A stretch of 21,067 nucleotides of DNA from Bacteroidales bacterium (GCA_003451785.1 DMJL01000113.1:15421-36487), one strand, 5' to 3'; numbered from the stretch's first letter, positions 7,131-15,999 are shown. A program made the numbers and translations. The notes: a model not told the origin generated them from the letters alone.

Positions 7131-8537
7131 TTATTGCAATGGAAATTTGTGTTGTTCAACAATCTTTAAGAATCTTTCGTGGGTTTCCAAAACAGGAAAA
7201 GCAGAAAGTAAAGCCTTGTGTTCATCATAATTTTGTTCAATAGCCACCATGAGAAAGTAGGTGGCATCGTTCTCGTTACCAGTGAGCCACATGAATGCAG
7301 CTATTCTGTAAAGGATGGTGGAGTTTGTGGGCAAAATTTCAAGTGCTCTTTGTGATACCTGCAATGCTTCCTTGCGCAGGTCGTTTCGCCAGAGAGCATC
7401 CGCATATTCAGTCCAGCATTCTGCATCTGTTGGTTGCTCTGCCACGGCTTTTTCGTAGGTGTCTTGAGCGCGCTGGATATCGCCTGCGGTGGCATAAGCA
7501 TCGGCCAACAAGCAGATGTACGATACATTGTTGGGGTCGAGTTCGGCTCCTCTTACAAAATGCCTTATGGCTTTGCCTGTATTACCTGCCTCCATCTCGC
7601 AAACTCCCATGCCCGCCCAAGCATCGGCCAAGGTATGATCGAGAACAGTGGCCTTGCGGTAGTTTTCCAAAGCCGTGGAGAATTGCTCAAGCTTTTCATA
7701 ACATTCTCCAATGTGATAATATTTTACAGCATCGCCCTCATCATCTTCGATGGAATGAAGAAACGACTCTAATGCTTCGCTAAATTTTTCCAATAGGGTA
7801 AACGACAACCCTCTGTAGAACCACGAGTTCTTATGTTGGTCGTCTATTGCAAGTGCATAGTCGAATGCTTCAATACCCTTTTCGTAAAGACCAGCATTAT
7901 TGTACGATGCTCCCAGGTTGAACCATGCTTCCTTGTTGTATGGATTGCCATCTATCAGTTTTTCGAAATAGGCTACACTCTCCTCATTCATCCCCAGGAG
8001 GTCGAAACAATATGCCAACTCGTATAGCGCCAAATGGTTGTCGGGATTGGCTTTTAGAGCCTTGTCAAGAAATTCAATAGCATTTGAGTAATTACCCATG
8101 TTTTCGTACTCAAAAGCAATACTCAGGTAAATATAATCCGGCTCTTCGGCATTGGGCAGAGCCAGTAAGTATTCATCTATGGCTAACAAATAATTGCGCA
8201 ATTGCGAATGTATTGCGCCCTTAGTAAGGTAAATATCCGAATTGTTTGGGTCAACTATCGCCAATTCGTTCAAAATTCCTAAAGCCTGTGTTTCGTTGTT
8301 TAGGGAAGCAAGCAGTTGGGCTTTTTTCAACATCAAATGCGTATCTCCCGTGTGAACCCTTATTGCATACTCGGCTATTTCCAAAGCGCGCTTGTATTTA
8401 CCTTGATAAATATAAAATTCCACAACTTCAAGAAAGTCGTCGATATCAAAATAAATAGCTTGCTTGTTTTTTTCCAGTTCCTCTAACTTGCTTACTTGCC
8501 AAGGAGTCTGAGGGTTATCTTCGGTAGATTTGCTCAT
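7131..8537 (-). CDS. Cytoplasmic tetratricopeptide-repeat protein
   Basis: This protein of about 468 residues consists almost entirely of TPR helix pairs. Roughly ten to eleven repeats are visible, with signatures such as GKYKRALEIAEYAI, GNYSNAIEFLDKALKANPDN, GLYEKGIEAFDYALAID, EQFSTALENYRKATVLD and GNTGKAIRHFVRGAELDPNN. There is no signal peptide, membrane segment or catalytic domain, so it should be a cytoplasmic scaffold or adaptor. The reading frame continues upstream to a TTG at 8570, but the ATG at 8537 was chosen because it is the first standard start and leaves a leader of about 59 nt behind an exact TACCTTTG box. It is the first gene of the TPR-comA unit. The partner it binds cannot be deduced. 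Confidence 0.85.
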   Translation of the reverse strand: MSKSTEDNPQTPWQVSKLEELEKNKQAIYFDIDDFLEVVEFYIYQGKYKRALEIAEYAIRVHTGDTHLMLKKAQLLASLNNETQALGILNELAIVDPNNSDIYLTKGAIHSQLRNYLLAIDEYLLALPNAEEPDYIYLSIAFEYENMGNYSNAIEFLDKALKANPDNHLALYELAYCFDLLGMNEESVAYFEKLIDGNPYNKEAWFNLGASYNNAGLYEKGIEAFDYALAIDDQHKNSWFYRGLSFTLLEKFSEALESFLHSIEDDEGDAVKYYHIGECYEKLEQFSTALENYRKATVLDHTLADAWAGMGVCEMEAGNTGKAIRHFVRGAELDPNNVSYICLLADAYATAGDIQRAQDTYEKAVAEQPTDAECWTEYADALWRNDLRKEALQVSQRALEILPTNSTILYRIAAFMWLTGNENDATYFLMVAIEQNYDEHKALLSAFPVLETHERFLKIVEQHKFPLQ

Positions 8538-8602
8538 GGGTGATTTAAGTTTTGCCGGGTTTTTCAACAAATACTCAGGGTGAATCCCTGCAAAATTCTC
8601 TG

Positions 8603-8610
8603 CAAAGGTA
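8603..8610 (-). promoter_or_regulatory. -7 box of the TPR-comA operon
   Basis: The minus strand reads TACCTTTG, an exact TAnnTTTG. No matching -33 TTG is seen at the usual distance. It is divergent from the ffh promoter, 88 bp away. Confidence 0.5.
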
Positions 8611-8698
8611 CACGATTTAGCAAAAGCCTATTCATAAAATTTGATGCTTCATGCTCTAAGGGGTCAAGAATGCCTAACACTTATATGTCATATTTTGA

Positions 8699-8706
8699 TA
8701 CTTTTG
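8699..8706 (+). promoter_or_regulatory. -7 box of ffh
   Basis: TACTTTTG is an exact TAnnTTTG box, giving a short leader of about 20 nt to the ATG at 8732. An inverted repeat (8702-8722) overlaps the box and the predicted start of transcription. Confidence 0.5.
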
Positions 8707-8731
8707 CAAAAAAATTGCAAAAACATTTCCG

Positions 8732-10072
8732 ATGTTCGAAAACCTGAATGAGAAGCTCGATAGGGCGTTTAAACTGTTGAAAGGACAGGGGCATATTACA
8801 GAGATTAATGTTGCCGAAACTTTGAAGGATGTGCGCCGGGCTTTGCTCGATGCCGATGTTAACTTCAAGATAGCCAAAACTTTTACCGACACCGTAAAGG
8901 AGAAGGCAATTGGGCAGAATGTACTAACAGCTGTTTCGCCCGGTCAACTCTTGGTAAAACTTGTACACGAGGAGCTTACCACCCTTATGGGCGTTACCAA
9001 TGTGGACATAAACCTTAAGGGCAGCCCGGCAGTGATTCTTATCTCGGGTTTGCAGGGTAGCGGTAAAACCACATTCACCGCCAAGTTGGCCAATATGCTC
9101 AAATCCAAAAGGAGCAAGAAAGTGTTGTTGGCTGCTTGCGATGTTTATCGCCCTGCCGCAATTGACCAGTTGAAAGTACTTGGCGAACAATGTGGGGTGG
9201 AGGTTTTCACGGAAATAGACAGCAAAGACCCTGTTTCAATAGCCAAAAAAGCCGTGAACCATGCAAAAACCATGGGGCATCAGGTTGTGATTGTGGATAC
9301 CGCCGGACGCTTGGCTATTGACCAGCAGATGATGGACGAGATTTATGCTTTGAAGAAGGCACTCAATCCCCACGAAACCTTGTTTGTGGTAGATGCTATG
9401 ACAGGGCAGGATGCGGTGAATACAGCAAAGGCTTTCAACGATAAGTTGGATTTCGATGGTGTAGTACTCACCAAACTTGATGGCGATACCCGTGGCGGTG
9501 CTGCATTGTCAATCAGGGCGGTGGTGAACAAACCCATTAAGTTTGTTGGTATTGGCGAGAAAATTGAAGCAATAGATGCGTTTCATCCGCGCCGTATGGC
9601 AGATCGCATTCTGGGAATGGGCGACATCGTCTCCTTAGTTGAGAAAGCACAAGAGCAATTTGATGCCGAACAAGCCCGCAGCCTTCAGAAAAAAATTGCT
9701 AAAAACCAATTCAATTTCGATGACTTCCTTAGCCAGCTTCAGCAAATAAAGAAAATGGGAAGCATCAAAGACCTAATGGGAATGATTCCGGGAATGGGAA
9801 AAACCATGAAAGATTTGGATTTGGAAGACGATGCCTTCAAGGGCGTGGAAGCTATCATCCATAGTATGACCCCCAAGGAGCGCAAAGAGCCTTCGGTGTT
9901 GAACAGTAGCCGACGCAATCGCATCGCCAAGGGTAGCGGCACCACCATACAAGATGTAAACCGCTTGATAAAGCAGTTTGAAGAGATGCGCAAAATGATG
10001 AAAATGGTTGCAACAGGTGGAGCATCAAAAATGATGAATATGATGCGCGGACAAGCCGGAATGCGAAAATAG
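8732..10072 (+). CDS. ffh: Signal recognition particle GTPase Ffh
   Basis: This is the protein subunit of the bacterial SRP; it binds 4.5S RNA and signal sequences and docks ribosomes to FtsY at the inner membrane. The 446 residues show the N domain (1-95), then the GTPase with P-loop GLQGSGKT (106-113), DVYRPAA (137-143), DTAGR (189-193) and TKLDGD (247-252), then a Met-rich M domain from about 300 with GMIPGMGK and a C-terminal tail of repeated Met residues that lines the signal-sequence groove. Length is typical and the ATG start is standard. It is followed 74 bp later by folD on the same strand. ftsY and 4.5S RNA were not found in the window. Confidence 0.98.
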   Translation: MFENLNEKLDRAFKLLKGQGHITEINVAETLKDVRRALLDADVNFKIAKTFTDTVKEKAIGQNVLTAVSPGQLLVKLVHEELTTLMGVTNVDINLKGSPAVILISGLQGSGKTTFTAKLANMLKSKRSKKVLLAACDVYRPAAIDQLKVLGEQCGVEVFTEIDSKDPVSIAKKAVNHAKTMGHQVVIVDTAGRLAIDQQMMDEIYALKKALNPHETLFVVDAMTGQDAVNTAKAFNDKLDFDGVVLTKLDGDTRGGAALSIRAVVNKPIKFVGIGEKIEAIDAFHPRRMADRILGMGDIVSLVEKAQEQFDAEQARSLQKKIAKNQFNFDDFLSQLQQIKKMGSIKDLMGMIPGMGKTMKDLDLEDDAFKGVEAIIHSMTPKERKEPSVLNSSRRNRIAKGSGTTIQDVNRLIKQFEEMRKMMKMVATGGASKMMNMMRGQAGMRK

Positions 10073-10146
10073 TAATTGGCAGAGTGCAATTGTGAACATA
10101 GTTGCGAATTGGTTGTTCAAATACAATTCCATTAATTCTTACCATA

Positions 10147-11028
10147 ATGATACTTATTGACGGTAAAAAGACTGCTGAGCAAATCAAGATTGAAATTGCC
10201 CAAGAGGTTAAGAAAATGAACGATGCGGGCATTAAAGTCCCCCATTTGGCTGCAATACTTGTAGGTGACGATCCTGCCAGCCAAACTTATGTAAACAGCA
10301 AATCCAAGTCCTGCCACGAAGTAGGATTCATGTCGTCAACCTATCGCCTTCCGGAAAATACATCAGAGCGTGAATTATTGGAAATGGTAGAGTTTATCAA
10401 CAACGATCCCGAAGTGGATGGTTTGATAGTGCAACTGCCATTGCCGGCACATATCGACAATCAAAAAGTAATAAACACCATCGTTCCCCACAAGGATGTT
10501 GATGGGTTTCATCCGGTGAATGTGGGTCGAATGACCATCGGATTGCCTGCCTACATTCCTGCGACACCCTTTGGTGTTTTAGAACTGCTCCGACGAAACT
10601 CCATCTCCACCACAGGTAAGCATTGTGTAGTGTTGGGCAGAAGCAATATTGTAGGCAAGCCCATGAGCCTGCTCATGTCGCGAAATTCCGAACCCGGCAA
10701 TGCAACCGTTACCCTTTGCCATAGCAAAACCCACAACCTAAAAGAAATTACCAAGCAAGCCGATATTTTGATTGTCGCCATAGGTCAGCCCGGATTCGTG
10801 GGTGCCGATATGGTAAAAGAAGGTGCGGTGGTTATTGATGTGGGTATCCATAGGGTAGCTACCGACAAGAATCCATCGGGTTTTCGATTGGTAGGCGATG
10901 TGCAGTTTGATGAAGTAGCCAAAAAAGCATCTTATATCACACCGGTGCCGGGTGGCGTGGGTCCTATGACTATAGCATCGCTGCTTTTGAATACTTTGAA
11001 ATCGGCAAAAAAAGAAATCTACAACTAA
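10147..11028 (+). CDS. folD: Bifunctional methylenetetrahydrofolate dehydrogenase / cyclohydrolase
   Basis: FolD interconverts 5,10-methylene-THF, methenyl-THF and 10-formyl-THF for purine and formyl-Met supply. The 293-residue protein has YVNSKSKSC with the catalytic Tyr and Lys (YxxxK), QLPLPAHID, DVDGFHPVNVG, the NADP loop GRSNIVGKPMSLLM and the C-terminal signature TPVPGGVGPMTIASLL. The frame is open upstream to a TTG at 10102, but the ATG at 10147 gives MILIDGKKTAEQI, the normal FolD N terminus, so it was chosen. It lies 74 bp after ffh, and queE follows almost directly. Confidence 0.97.
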   Translation: MILIDGKKTAEQIKIEIAQEVKKMNDAGIKVPHLAAILVGDDPASQTYVNSKSKSCHEVGFMSSTYRLPENTSERELLEMVEFINNDPEVDGLIVQLPLPAHIDNQKVINTIVPHKDVDGFHPVNVGRMTIGLPAYIPATPFGVLELLRRNSISTTGKHCVVLGRSNIVGKPMSLLMSRNSEPGNATVTLCHSKTHNLKEITKQADILIVAIGQPGFVGADMVKEGAVVIDVGIHRVATDKNPSGFRLVGDVQFDEVAKKASYITPVPGGVGPMTIASLLLNTLKSAKKEIYN

Positions 11029-11029
11029 T

Positions 11030-11686
11030 TTGCAAGTAAAGCTTATAGCCAATCTTCTCCCCGAACAACTGCACAAGTTGGAGCTGGGGATGCTACTGCC
11101 GGTAATGGAGATGTTCTATTCCATCCAAGGCGAAGGCTACAATACGGGCAAAGCCGCAGCATTTGTTCGCATTGGTGGTTGCGATGTTGGTTGTAGATGG
11201 TGCGATGTAAAGGAATCTTGGGATGCATCTGTTCATCCCCTTACCACAGTGGAGCAAATTTTGGATACTGTGTGTTCCTTTCCTGCCAATGCAGTGGTAA
11301 TCACAGGTGGCGAACCACTTATGTACAACATGGAACCCTTGTGCCAAATGCTTCGCCAAAAGGGAATCCAAATATTTTTGGAAACATCCGGCTCGCATCC
11401 TATTTCGGGTAGCTACGATTGGGTTTGTCTATCTCCCAAACAAGGAAGCCCGCCATTAGCAGAGGTGGTAGTGCAGGCTCACGAATTAAAAGTGATAATA
11501 CAAACTGCCAACGACCTTGCTTGGGCAGAGGAATGTGCCTTGCATACACCTGCCAACTGCAAGCTATATCTACAACCTGAGTGGAGCCGCCATAAACAAA
11601 TGCTGCCCGTAATAGTAGAATTTGTGAAGAACAATCCCCAATGGATGATTTCTCTGCAAACCCACAAATTCATAAACATTCCTTAG
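11030..11686 (+). CDS. queE: 7-carboxy-7-deazaguanine synthase
   Basis: This radical-SAM enzyme converts 6-carboxytetrahydropterin to 7-carboxy-7-deazaguanine for queuosine tRNA modification. The CxxxCxxC cluster motif is at Cys51, Cys55 and Cys58 (GGCDVGCRWCDVKESWD); ITGGEP lies near residue 91; and the C-terminal LYLQPEWS and ISLQTHKFINIP are family-typical. The start is uncertain. The first in-frame candidate is a TTG one base after the folD stop, giving 218 residues and an N-terminal extension like relatives. The first ATG (11090) would cut the protein to begin MLLPVMEMFYSIQGEG, which looks short. The tight spacing implies co-transcription with folD. Confidence 0.93.
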   Translation: MQVKLIANLLPEQLHKLELGMLLPVMEMFYSIQGEGYNTGKAAAFVRIGGCDVGCRWCDVKESWDASVHPLTTVEQILDTVCSFPANAVVITGGEPLMYNMEPLCQMLRQKGIQIFLETSGSHPISGSYDWVCLSPKQGSPPLAEVVVQAHELKVIIQTANDLAWAEECALHTPANCKLYLQPEWSRHKQMLPVIVEFVKNNPQWMISLQTHKFINIP

Positions 11687-11707
11687 AGCTTTTTAATGCA
11701 AAGTGCG

Positions 11708-11715
11708 TAAATTTG
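11708..11715 (+). promoter_or_regulatory. -7 box of the OmpA-exonuclease-DUF2779 unit
   Basis: TAAATTTG matches TAnnTTTG exactly and lies just after queE. The leader would be about 80 nt to the ATG at 11801. No -33 TTG is apparent. Confidence 0.4.
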
Positions 11716-11800
11716 ATAATTGGATATCTGGGCAAGTGGATTTTTCCTTGATGATTGTTGGATAATTGCTTGCAAAATCCTGTTTTTCAAAAATCCAAGT

Positions 11801-13750
11801 ATGCAATTTGCATTCAAAGTTACCTTTGTTGGCGTACTGCTGATTGCAGTGCTTGGCGATACTTTTGCACAGCAATCAGGTGCTTTAACCTCTCGTAGCG
11901 CATCGGCACGAAGGTCGTACCAACAAGCTACAGAGGCTTGGGGCAAAAAGGATTTCCAAAATACTGTGAATTTTCTTCAGCGGGCACTTAGAGCCGATCC
12001 CCGTTTCCTTGAAGCCAAACTATTGCTTGGTGAAGTTTATTTTTCCGAAGAAGAATTTGCAAAAAGCATTCCTCATTTTTTAATGGCAGTGCAAACCGAT
12101 CCCCTTTTTTTTCCGCAGGCGCAATATTTCTTGGCAAGAGCCTACCTTAGAACAGGTGATTATGTGAATGCCAAACTGCATTTCGAACAGTTGCTCCAAT
12201 CCCGTTTAGTGAGTGCCAGGTTGCTCCAATCGGCTCAAGCCGGTTTGGTAGCCTGCATCTTTGCTATTCATGCCCAAGCGCACCCTGTGGCGTTTGAGCC
12301 TGTAAATATGGGAAGTGCTATCAATACAAACTTGTCAGAATACAGCCCTGCCCTTACTGTGGATGAACAAACCCTTATATTTACAAGGAAGGTACCCGAT
12401 GTGTCGCCACAAGGAAGGGGAAATCGGTTTCAGGAAGATTTTTTTAAAAGCTATTTTCAGCAAAATGCTTGGGAGCCAAATGTTCCTTTAGGCGAGCCTG
12501 TAAACAGTTGGTGGAATGAAGGAGCGCAAACCATAACTGCCGATGGTCGTCAAATAATCTTCGCCTCGTGCAATCGGCCTGGTGGCATGGGCAGCTGCGA
12601 CCTCTATTCTTCTAGCTTAAGTGGAATGCAGTGGAGCCAACCGGAAAATCTTGGCCCAGTGGTGAATTCATCCGGCTGGGATTCCCAACCTTCTTTGTCG
12701 TCCGATGGACGCACTCTGTTTTTTACCAGTAATCGTGCCGGGGGAAATGGTCTTATGGATATTTGGTTTACCACCCGACCCACAGTTGCCGATGCTTGGA
12801 CTGCACCACAAAATTTAGGGCACACCATCAATACACCCTATCGGGAAATGTCGCCATTTATACATGCCGACAACCACACCCTTTATTTCGCATCCGATGG
12901 GCATTTGGGTATGGGAGGGTTAGATTTGTTTGTTTGCCGTCGAGATTCTGCCAACAATTGGGCGGTGCCAGTAAACTTAGGCTACCCGTTAAACACTTTT
13001 GCCGATGAGTTCTCATTGGTAGTTGGCGCAAAGGGAACGCAGGCATTCTTCGCTTCTGCCAGAGAAGGGGGATTTGGAAAAAACGACTTATACATGTTTG
13101 CGTTGCATGAAGAAGTGCGCCCTACAACTGTAACTTATTTGAAAGGCGTGGTTTTTGACTACGAAACCCGAAACAGAATCGGTGCAAGGTTTCATCTTAT
13201 AAACTTGAAATCCGGTGAAAACATTATGGAATCCTATTCTGATACTCATACCGGCGAGTTCTTGGTAGCCCTGCCCACCGGAATGCCATTGGCTCTGAAT
13301 GTGGAACATGCAGGGTATTTGTTTTTTTCTGAGCATTTTAGTCTTGAGCAATCCCCAGAAGGTGCCGAGCCGGTGCTAATGAATATTGCGCTTAATCCCG
13401 TGAAAACTGGAGAAACGGTAGTGATGCGAAATATTTTTTTTGATACCGGTAGCCATTACCTGAAGCCAGAATCAGTAGCCGAATTGCTGCGTTTATTCGA
13501 ATTCTTGAGCCGAAATCCGAAAATTCGTATCGAGATTGGCGGGCATACCGACAATGTGGGTACATTTGAGTTTAATACTACACTTTCGCATAATCGAGCA
13601 AGAAGCGTAGTAAATTTTTTAGTGGATAAGGGTATCAGCGCAAATAGGCTTTCCTACAAGGGATTTGCCGATACCAAACCCATCGACACAAACAATACAG
13701 AGCAAGGGCGTGCAAATAATAGGCGTACAGAATTTACATTAATACCATAA
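11801..13750 (+). CDS. TPR / WD40-like propeller / regulatory / OmpA-domain envelope protein (PorE-like architecture)
   Basis: This 649-residue exported protein has, in order: a signal peptide (1-24, cleavage after DTFA); TPR pairs (about 38-155); a PD40/WD40-like beta-propeller (about 178-430) with repeated SPALTVDEQTLIFTR, SLSSDGRTLFFTSNRAGG and MSPFIHADNHTLYFASDG blades; a carboxypeptidase-regulatory-like domain (about 440-525); and a C-terminal OmpA peptidoglycan-binding domain (about 540-649) with NIFFDTGSHYLKP, GGHTDNVG, RARSVVNFLVDKGI and RANNRRTEF. This domain order matches the type IX secretion protein PorE of Porphyromonas, which links the secretion machinery to peptidoglycan, but many Bacteroidota paralogues share it. 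Unlike PorE there is no lipobox Cys. The frame extends upstream to a TTG (11720); the ATG at 11801 gives a clean signal peptide. Confidence 0.88.
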   Translation: MQFAFKVTFVGVLLIAVLGDTFAQQSGALTSRSASARRSYQQATEAWGKKDFQNTVNFLQRALRADPRFLEAKLLLGEVYFSEEEFAKSIPHFLMAVQTDPLFFPQAQYFLARAYLRTGDYVNAKLHFEQLLQSRLVSARLLQSAQAGLVACIFAIHAQAHPVAFEPVNMGSAINTNLSEYSPALTVDEQTLIFTRKVPDVSPQGRGNRFQEDFFKSYFQQNAWEPNVPLGEPVNSWWNEGAQTITADGRQIIFASCNRPGGMGSCDLYSSSLSGMQWSQPENLGPVVNSSGWDSQPSLSSDGRTLFFTSNRAGGNGLMDIWFTTRPTVADAWTAPQNLGHTINTPYREMSPFIHADNHTLYFASDGHLGMGGLDLFVCRRDSANNWAVPVNLGYPLNTFADEFSLVVGAKGTQAFFASAREGGFGKNDLYMFALHEEVRPTTVTYLKGVVFDYETRNRIGARFHLINLKSGENIMESYSDTHTGEFLVALPTGMPLALNVEHAGYLFFSEHFSLEQSPEGAEPVLMNIALNPVKTGETVVMRNIFFDTGSHYLKPESVAELLRLFEFLSRNPKIRIEIGGHTDNVGTFEFNTTLSHNRARSVVNFLVDKGISANRLSYKGFADTKPIDTNNTEQGRANNRRTEFTLIP

Positions 13751-13762
13751 ACATTTTTAAAT

Positions 13763-14485
13763 ATGTTGGCAAATATCAATCTATTCCGAATACTGTTTCT
13801 CGACATTGAGACAGTCCCAATGGTTGCAGATTTTGAGCAACTTCCTGAAGTATATAAACCGCTATGGGTGAAAAAGGCTCGATCGCTAAAAAACGACACA
13901 AACCAAACCCCGGAAGAATTGTATGAAAGAGCAGGGATATACGCCGAGTTTGGAAAAATTATTTGTATCAGTGTAGGTTACTTTCATAAAGAAGAGGGCG
14001 GACTTACTTTCAGGGTGAAATCCTTCTTTGGGCACGATGAGGTAGTTGTTCTCGATGAGTTTTCTAAGTTGCTCAACGATCATTTCAACTCTGCCCAACA
14101 CTACCTTTGCGCCCACAATGGCAAGGAGTTCGATTTTCCGTACCTCTCTCGTAGAATGCTTATCAACAGTCTTGACCTGCCATATTTGCTCGATAATTTT
14201 GGCAAGAAACCTTGGGAAACAAATCTGCTTGACACCATGGATCTTTGGCGATTTGGAGATTACAAAAGTTATACTTCGTTAGAATTGCTTGCCTGTGTTT
14301 TCAATCTGCCTACTCCAAAAGACGATATCTCTGGGCAAGACATCTCTAGAGTGTATTGGCAAGAAAACGACCTACAGCGCATTGCCACCTATTGTGGCAA
14401 AGATGTGGTTTCGGTTGCCAGGCTCTATTTGCGCTACCGAATGGCTGGTGAACTCTCTGACGAACAGGTAATTTTTCTCACTTGA
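13763..14485 (+). CDS. PolB-type 3'-5' exonuclease (DEDDy)
   Basis: This 240-residue protein resembles the predicted 3'-5' exonucleases related to the proofreading domain of family B polymerases (DNA_pol_B_exo2, COG3298). All catalytic acids are visible: Asp14 and Glu16 in FLDIETVP, Asp124 in HNGKEFDFPYL, and Tyr210/Asp214 in YCGKDVV, the YxxxD form of Exo III. The protein is free-standing with no polymerase domain, so it should be a cytoplasmic single-strand DNA (or RNA) exonuclease. It starts 12 bp after the OmpA-domain gene and is followed 16 bp later by the DUF2779-type nuclease, so the last two are probably made together and may act on the same substrate. Its physiological role is not established. 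Confidence 0.85.
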   Translation: MLANINLFRILFLDIETVPMVADFEQLPEVYKPLWVKKARSLKNDTNQTPEELYERAGIYAEFGKIICISVGYFHKEEGGLTFRVKSFFGHDEVVVLDEFSKLLNDHFNSAQHYLCAHNGKEFDFPYLSRRMLINSLDLPYLLDNFGKKPWETNLLDTMDLWRFGDYKSYTSLELLACVFNLPTPKDDISGQDISRVYWQENDLQRIATYCGKDVVSVARLYLRYRMAGELSDEQVIFLT

Positions 14486-14501
14486 CGCTTAATTGCACGC
14501 T

Positions 14502-15989
14502 ATGGCAAAAAAGGAATCCAACAGGCCTGTCTTGTCCAAATCTACTTTCATTCGTGGACTGCAATGCGAAAAATCGTTGTACCTACACAAGAATCGCCCC
14601 TTTTTGCGCGACCCATTGCCCGAATGGCAACAGGCAAAGTTTACTAGGGGCACCAAGGTGGGTGTGATTGCCCGCAACTTGTATCCCGATGGGCGCGATG
14701 CTACGCCAAAAACACACTTCCAAATGGCCGATTCGGCCCAAAAAACCATGGAGTGGATAGAAATGGGTACACAAACCATTTATGAAGCGGCTTTTGTAGC
14801 CGAAAATGTCGTTGTAGCATTGGATATTCTTGTGCAGAAGCCCGAAGGTTGGATTGCCATAGAAGTAAAAAGCAGCTTATCTATTAGCGGTACATATTTG
14901 TGGGATGCAACACTGCAATACTATGTTATCACTTCGTCGGGTATTGCGCTGCACGATTTTTTCATAGCTACCATCAATCCCAATTACATTAGGCAAGGTG
15001 CATTGGAGCCACAAAAACTATTTGTGCAAACAAGTGTATTGGCTGAGATTCAAGAGCGGCTTCCTTTGATAGCCAATAAGATTCAACAACTCAAGGAGGT
15101 AACAAGACTCAATACATCGCCCGATATTTCCATAGGTAAGCACTGCTACAAGCCCTATCCATGCGATTTTATTGGTCATTGTTGGAAAAACATAAAGCCG
15201 CCATCCGTTTTTGATCTGTTGGATTTAGACCTCGACCAACAACACCTATTGTATGGGAAAGGTTACCTAAAAGCCGCCGATGTACCAGCCACTGCATTAC
15301 CATCCCCCCTTTCGGCAAAGCATCAGCAAAGCATTATTAAAAAGCAACCTATTGTAGAAAGTGAGAAATTGGCTGAATTTCTTGCGTCATTGAATAGAAG
15401 TATGGCGTTCTGCACCTGCTTTTCAGTGCAACCGGCATTGCCGTTGCTGCAAATGTCAACTCCTTATTCAACAATTCCTGTTCTTGTAGGAATTTTGCCT
15501 GTAAATTCCCAAAACCATATTCCGCAATGGTTTGTGTTGGATTACAGACATAATGAGGCTTCGTCGAAGAAATTATTGGAAAGTCTGGCTGCATTGGATA
15601 CAGCAGTAGTATTTCATCAGGAGGCTGAATTGGCAAACGCCATTGCTTTTGTAAGCAATTCCTTATCGAACAAAGATATGGAGTTATTACCAACACCCAA
15701 AATTGTAGATTTAAAAACCCTATTCTCGGGGCATGGTCTTTACTGGTCGCAGATGAGCAAATCCAAATCTGCGCATCAAATTCTATCTGATTTTCATGAG
15801 AAGCCCGTCGGCAATATTCCAAAGGGTATGTACAAACAAAAGGAGGCAATCATGCAGGTTATGGCTGAAAACAGTGCATTGACACACCAGCCAGAAGTGT
15901 TGATGGAAGTGATTGCCCAAGAAAATGCCCATTTGCTGAATCTTGAAAAATTGCATCAGCTACTCCTACGCCTTTCTGAAGATGTGTAA
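14502..15989 (+). CDS. DUF2779-like protein: Fe-S PD-(D/E)XK nuclease with degenerate exonuclease half
   Basis: This 495-residue protein has two halves. The N-terminal half resembles Cas4/AddB-type nucleases: an early Cys22 (RGLQCEKSLYL), Asp108 (ALDIL), Glu121-x-Lys123 (IAIEVKSS) and a Cys trio 215/221/227 (HCYKPYPCDFIGHCW). This gives the PD-(D/E)XK core and the four Cys of an Fe-S cluster. The C-terminal half lines up by eye with the DUF2779 exonuclease-like domain (PALPLLQMSTPYSTIP, KIVDLKTLF), but the DxE motif expected before PALP reads CTC, so the acids are gone. The frame opens at a TTG (14493), but the ATG at 14502 gives MAKKES and is preferred. It lies 16 bp after an intact DEDDy exonuclease. 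A DNA repair or processing role is inferred. Confidence 0.75.
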   Translation: MAKKESNRPVLSKSTFIRGLQCEKSLYLHKNRPFLRDPLPEWQQAKFTRGTKVGVIARNLYPDGRDATPKTHFQMADSAQKTMEWIEMGTQTIYEAAFVAENVVVALDILVQKPEGWIAIEVKSSLSISGTYLWDATLQYYVITSSGIALHDFFIATINPNYIRQGALEPQKLFVQTSVLAEIQERLPLIANKIQQLKEVTRLNTSPDISIGKHCYKPYPCDFIGHCWKNIKPPSVFDLLDLDLDQQHLLYGKGYLKAADVPATALPSPLSAKHQQSIIKKQPIVESEKLAEFLASLNRSMAFCTCFSVQPALPLLQMSTPYSTIPVLVGILPVNSQNHIPQWFVLDYRHNEASSKKLLESLAALDTAVVFHQEAELANAIAFVSNSLSNKDMELLPTPKIVDLKTLFSGHGLYWSQMSKSKSAHQILSDFHEKPVGNIPKGMYKQKEAIMQVMAENSALTHQPEVLMEVIAQENAHLLNLEKLHQLLLRLSEDV

Positions 15990-15999
15990 TAACGCCAAT

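Noticed and set aside
15349..15849. Minus-strand ORF of 166 codons opposite the DUF2779-like gene
   Set aside because: It is antisense to a continuous coding frame, has no domain or promoter, and its composition looks non-coding.
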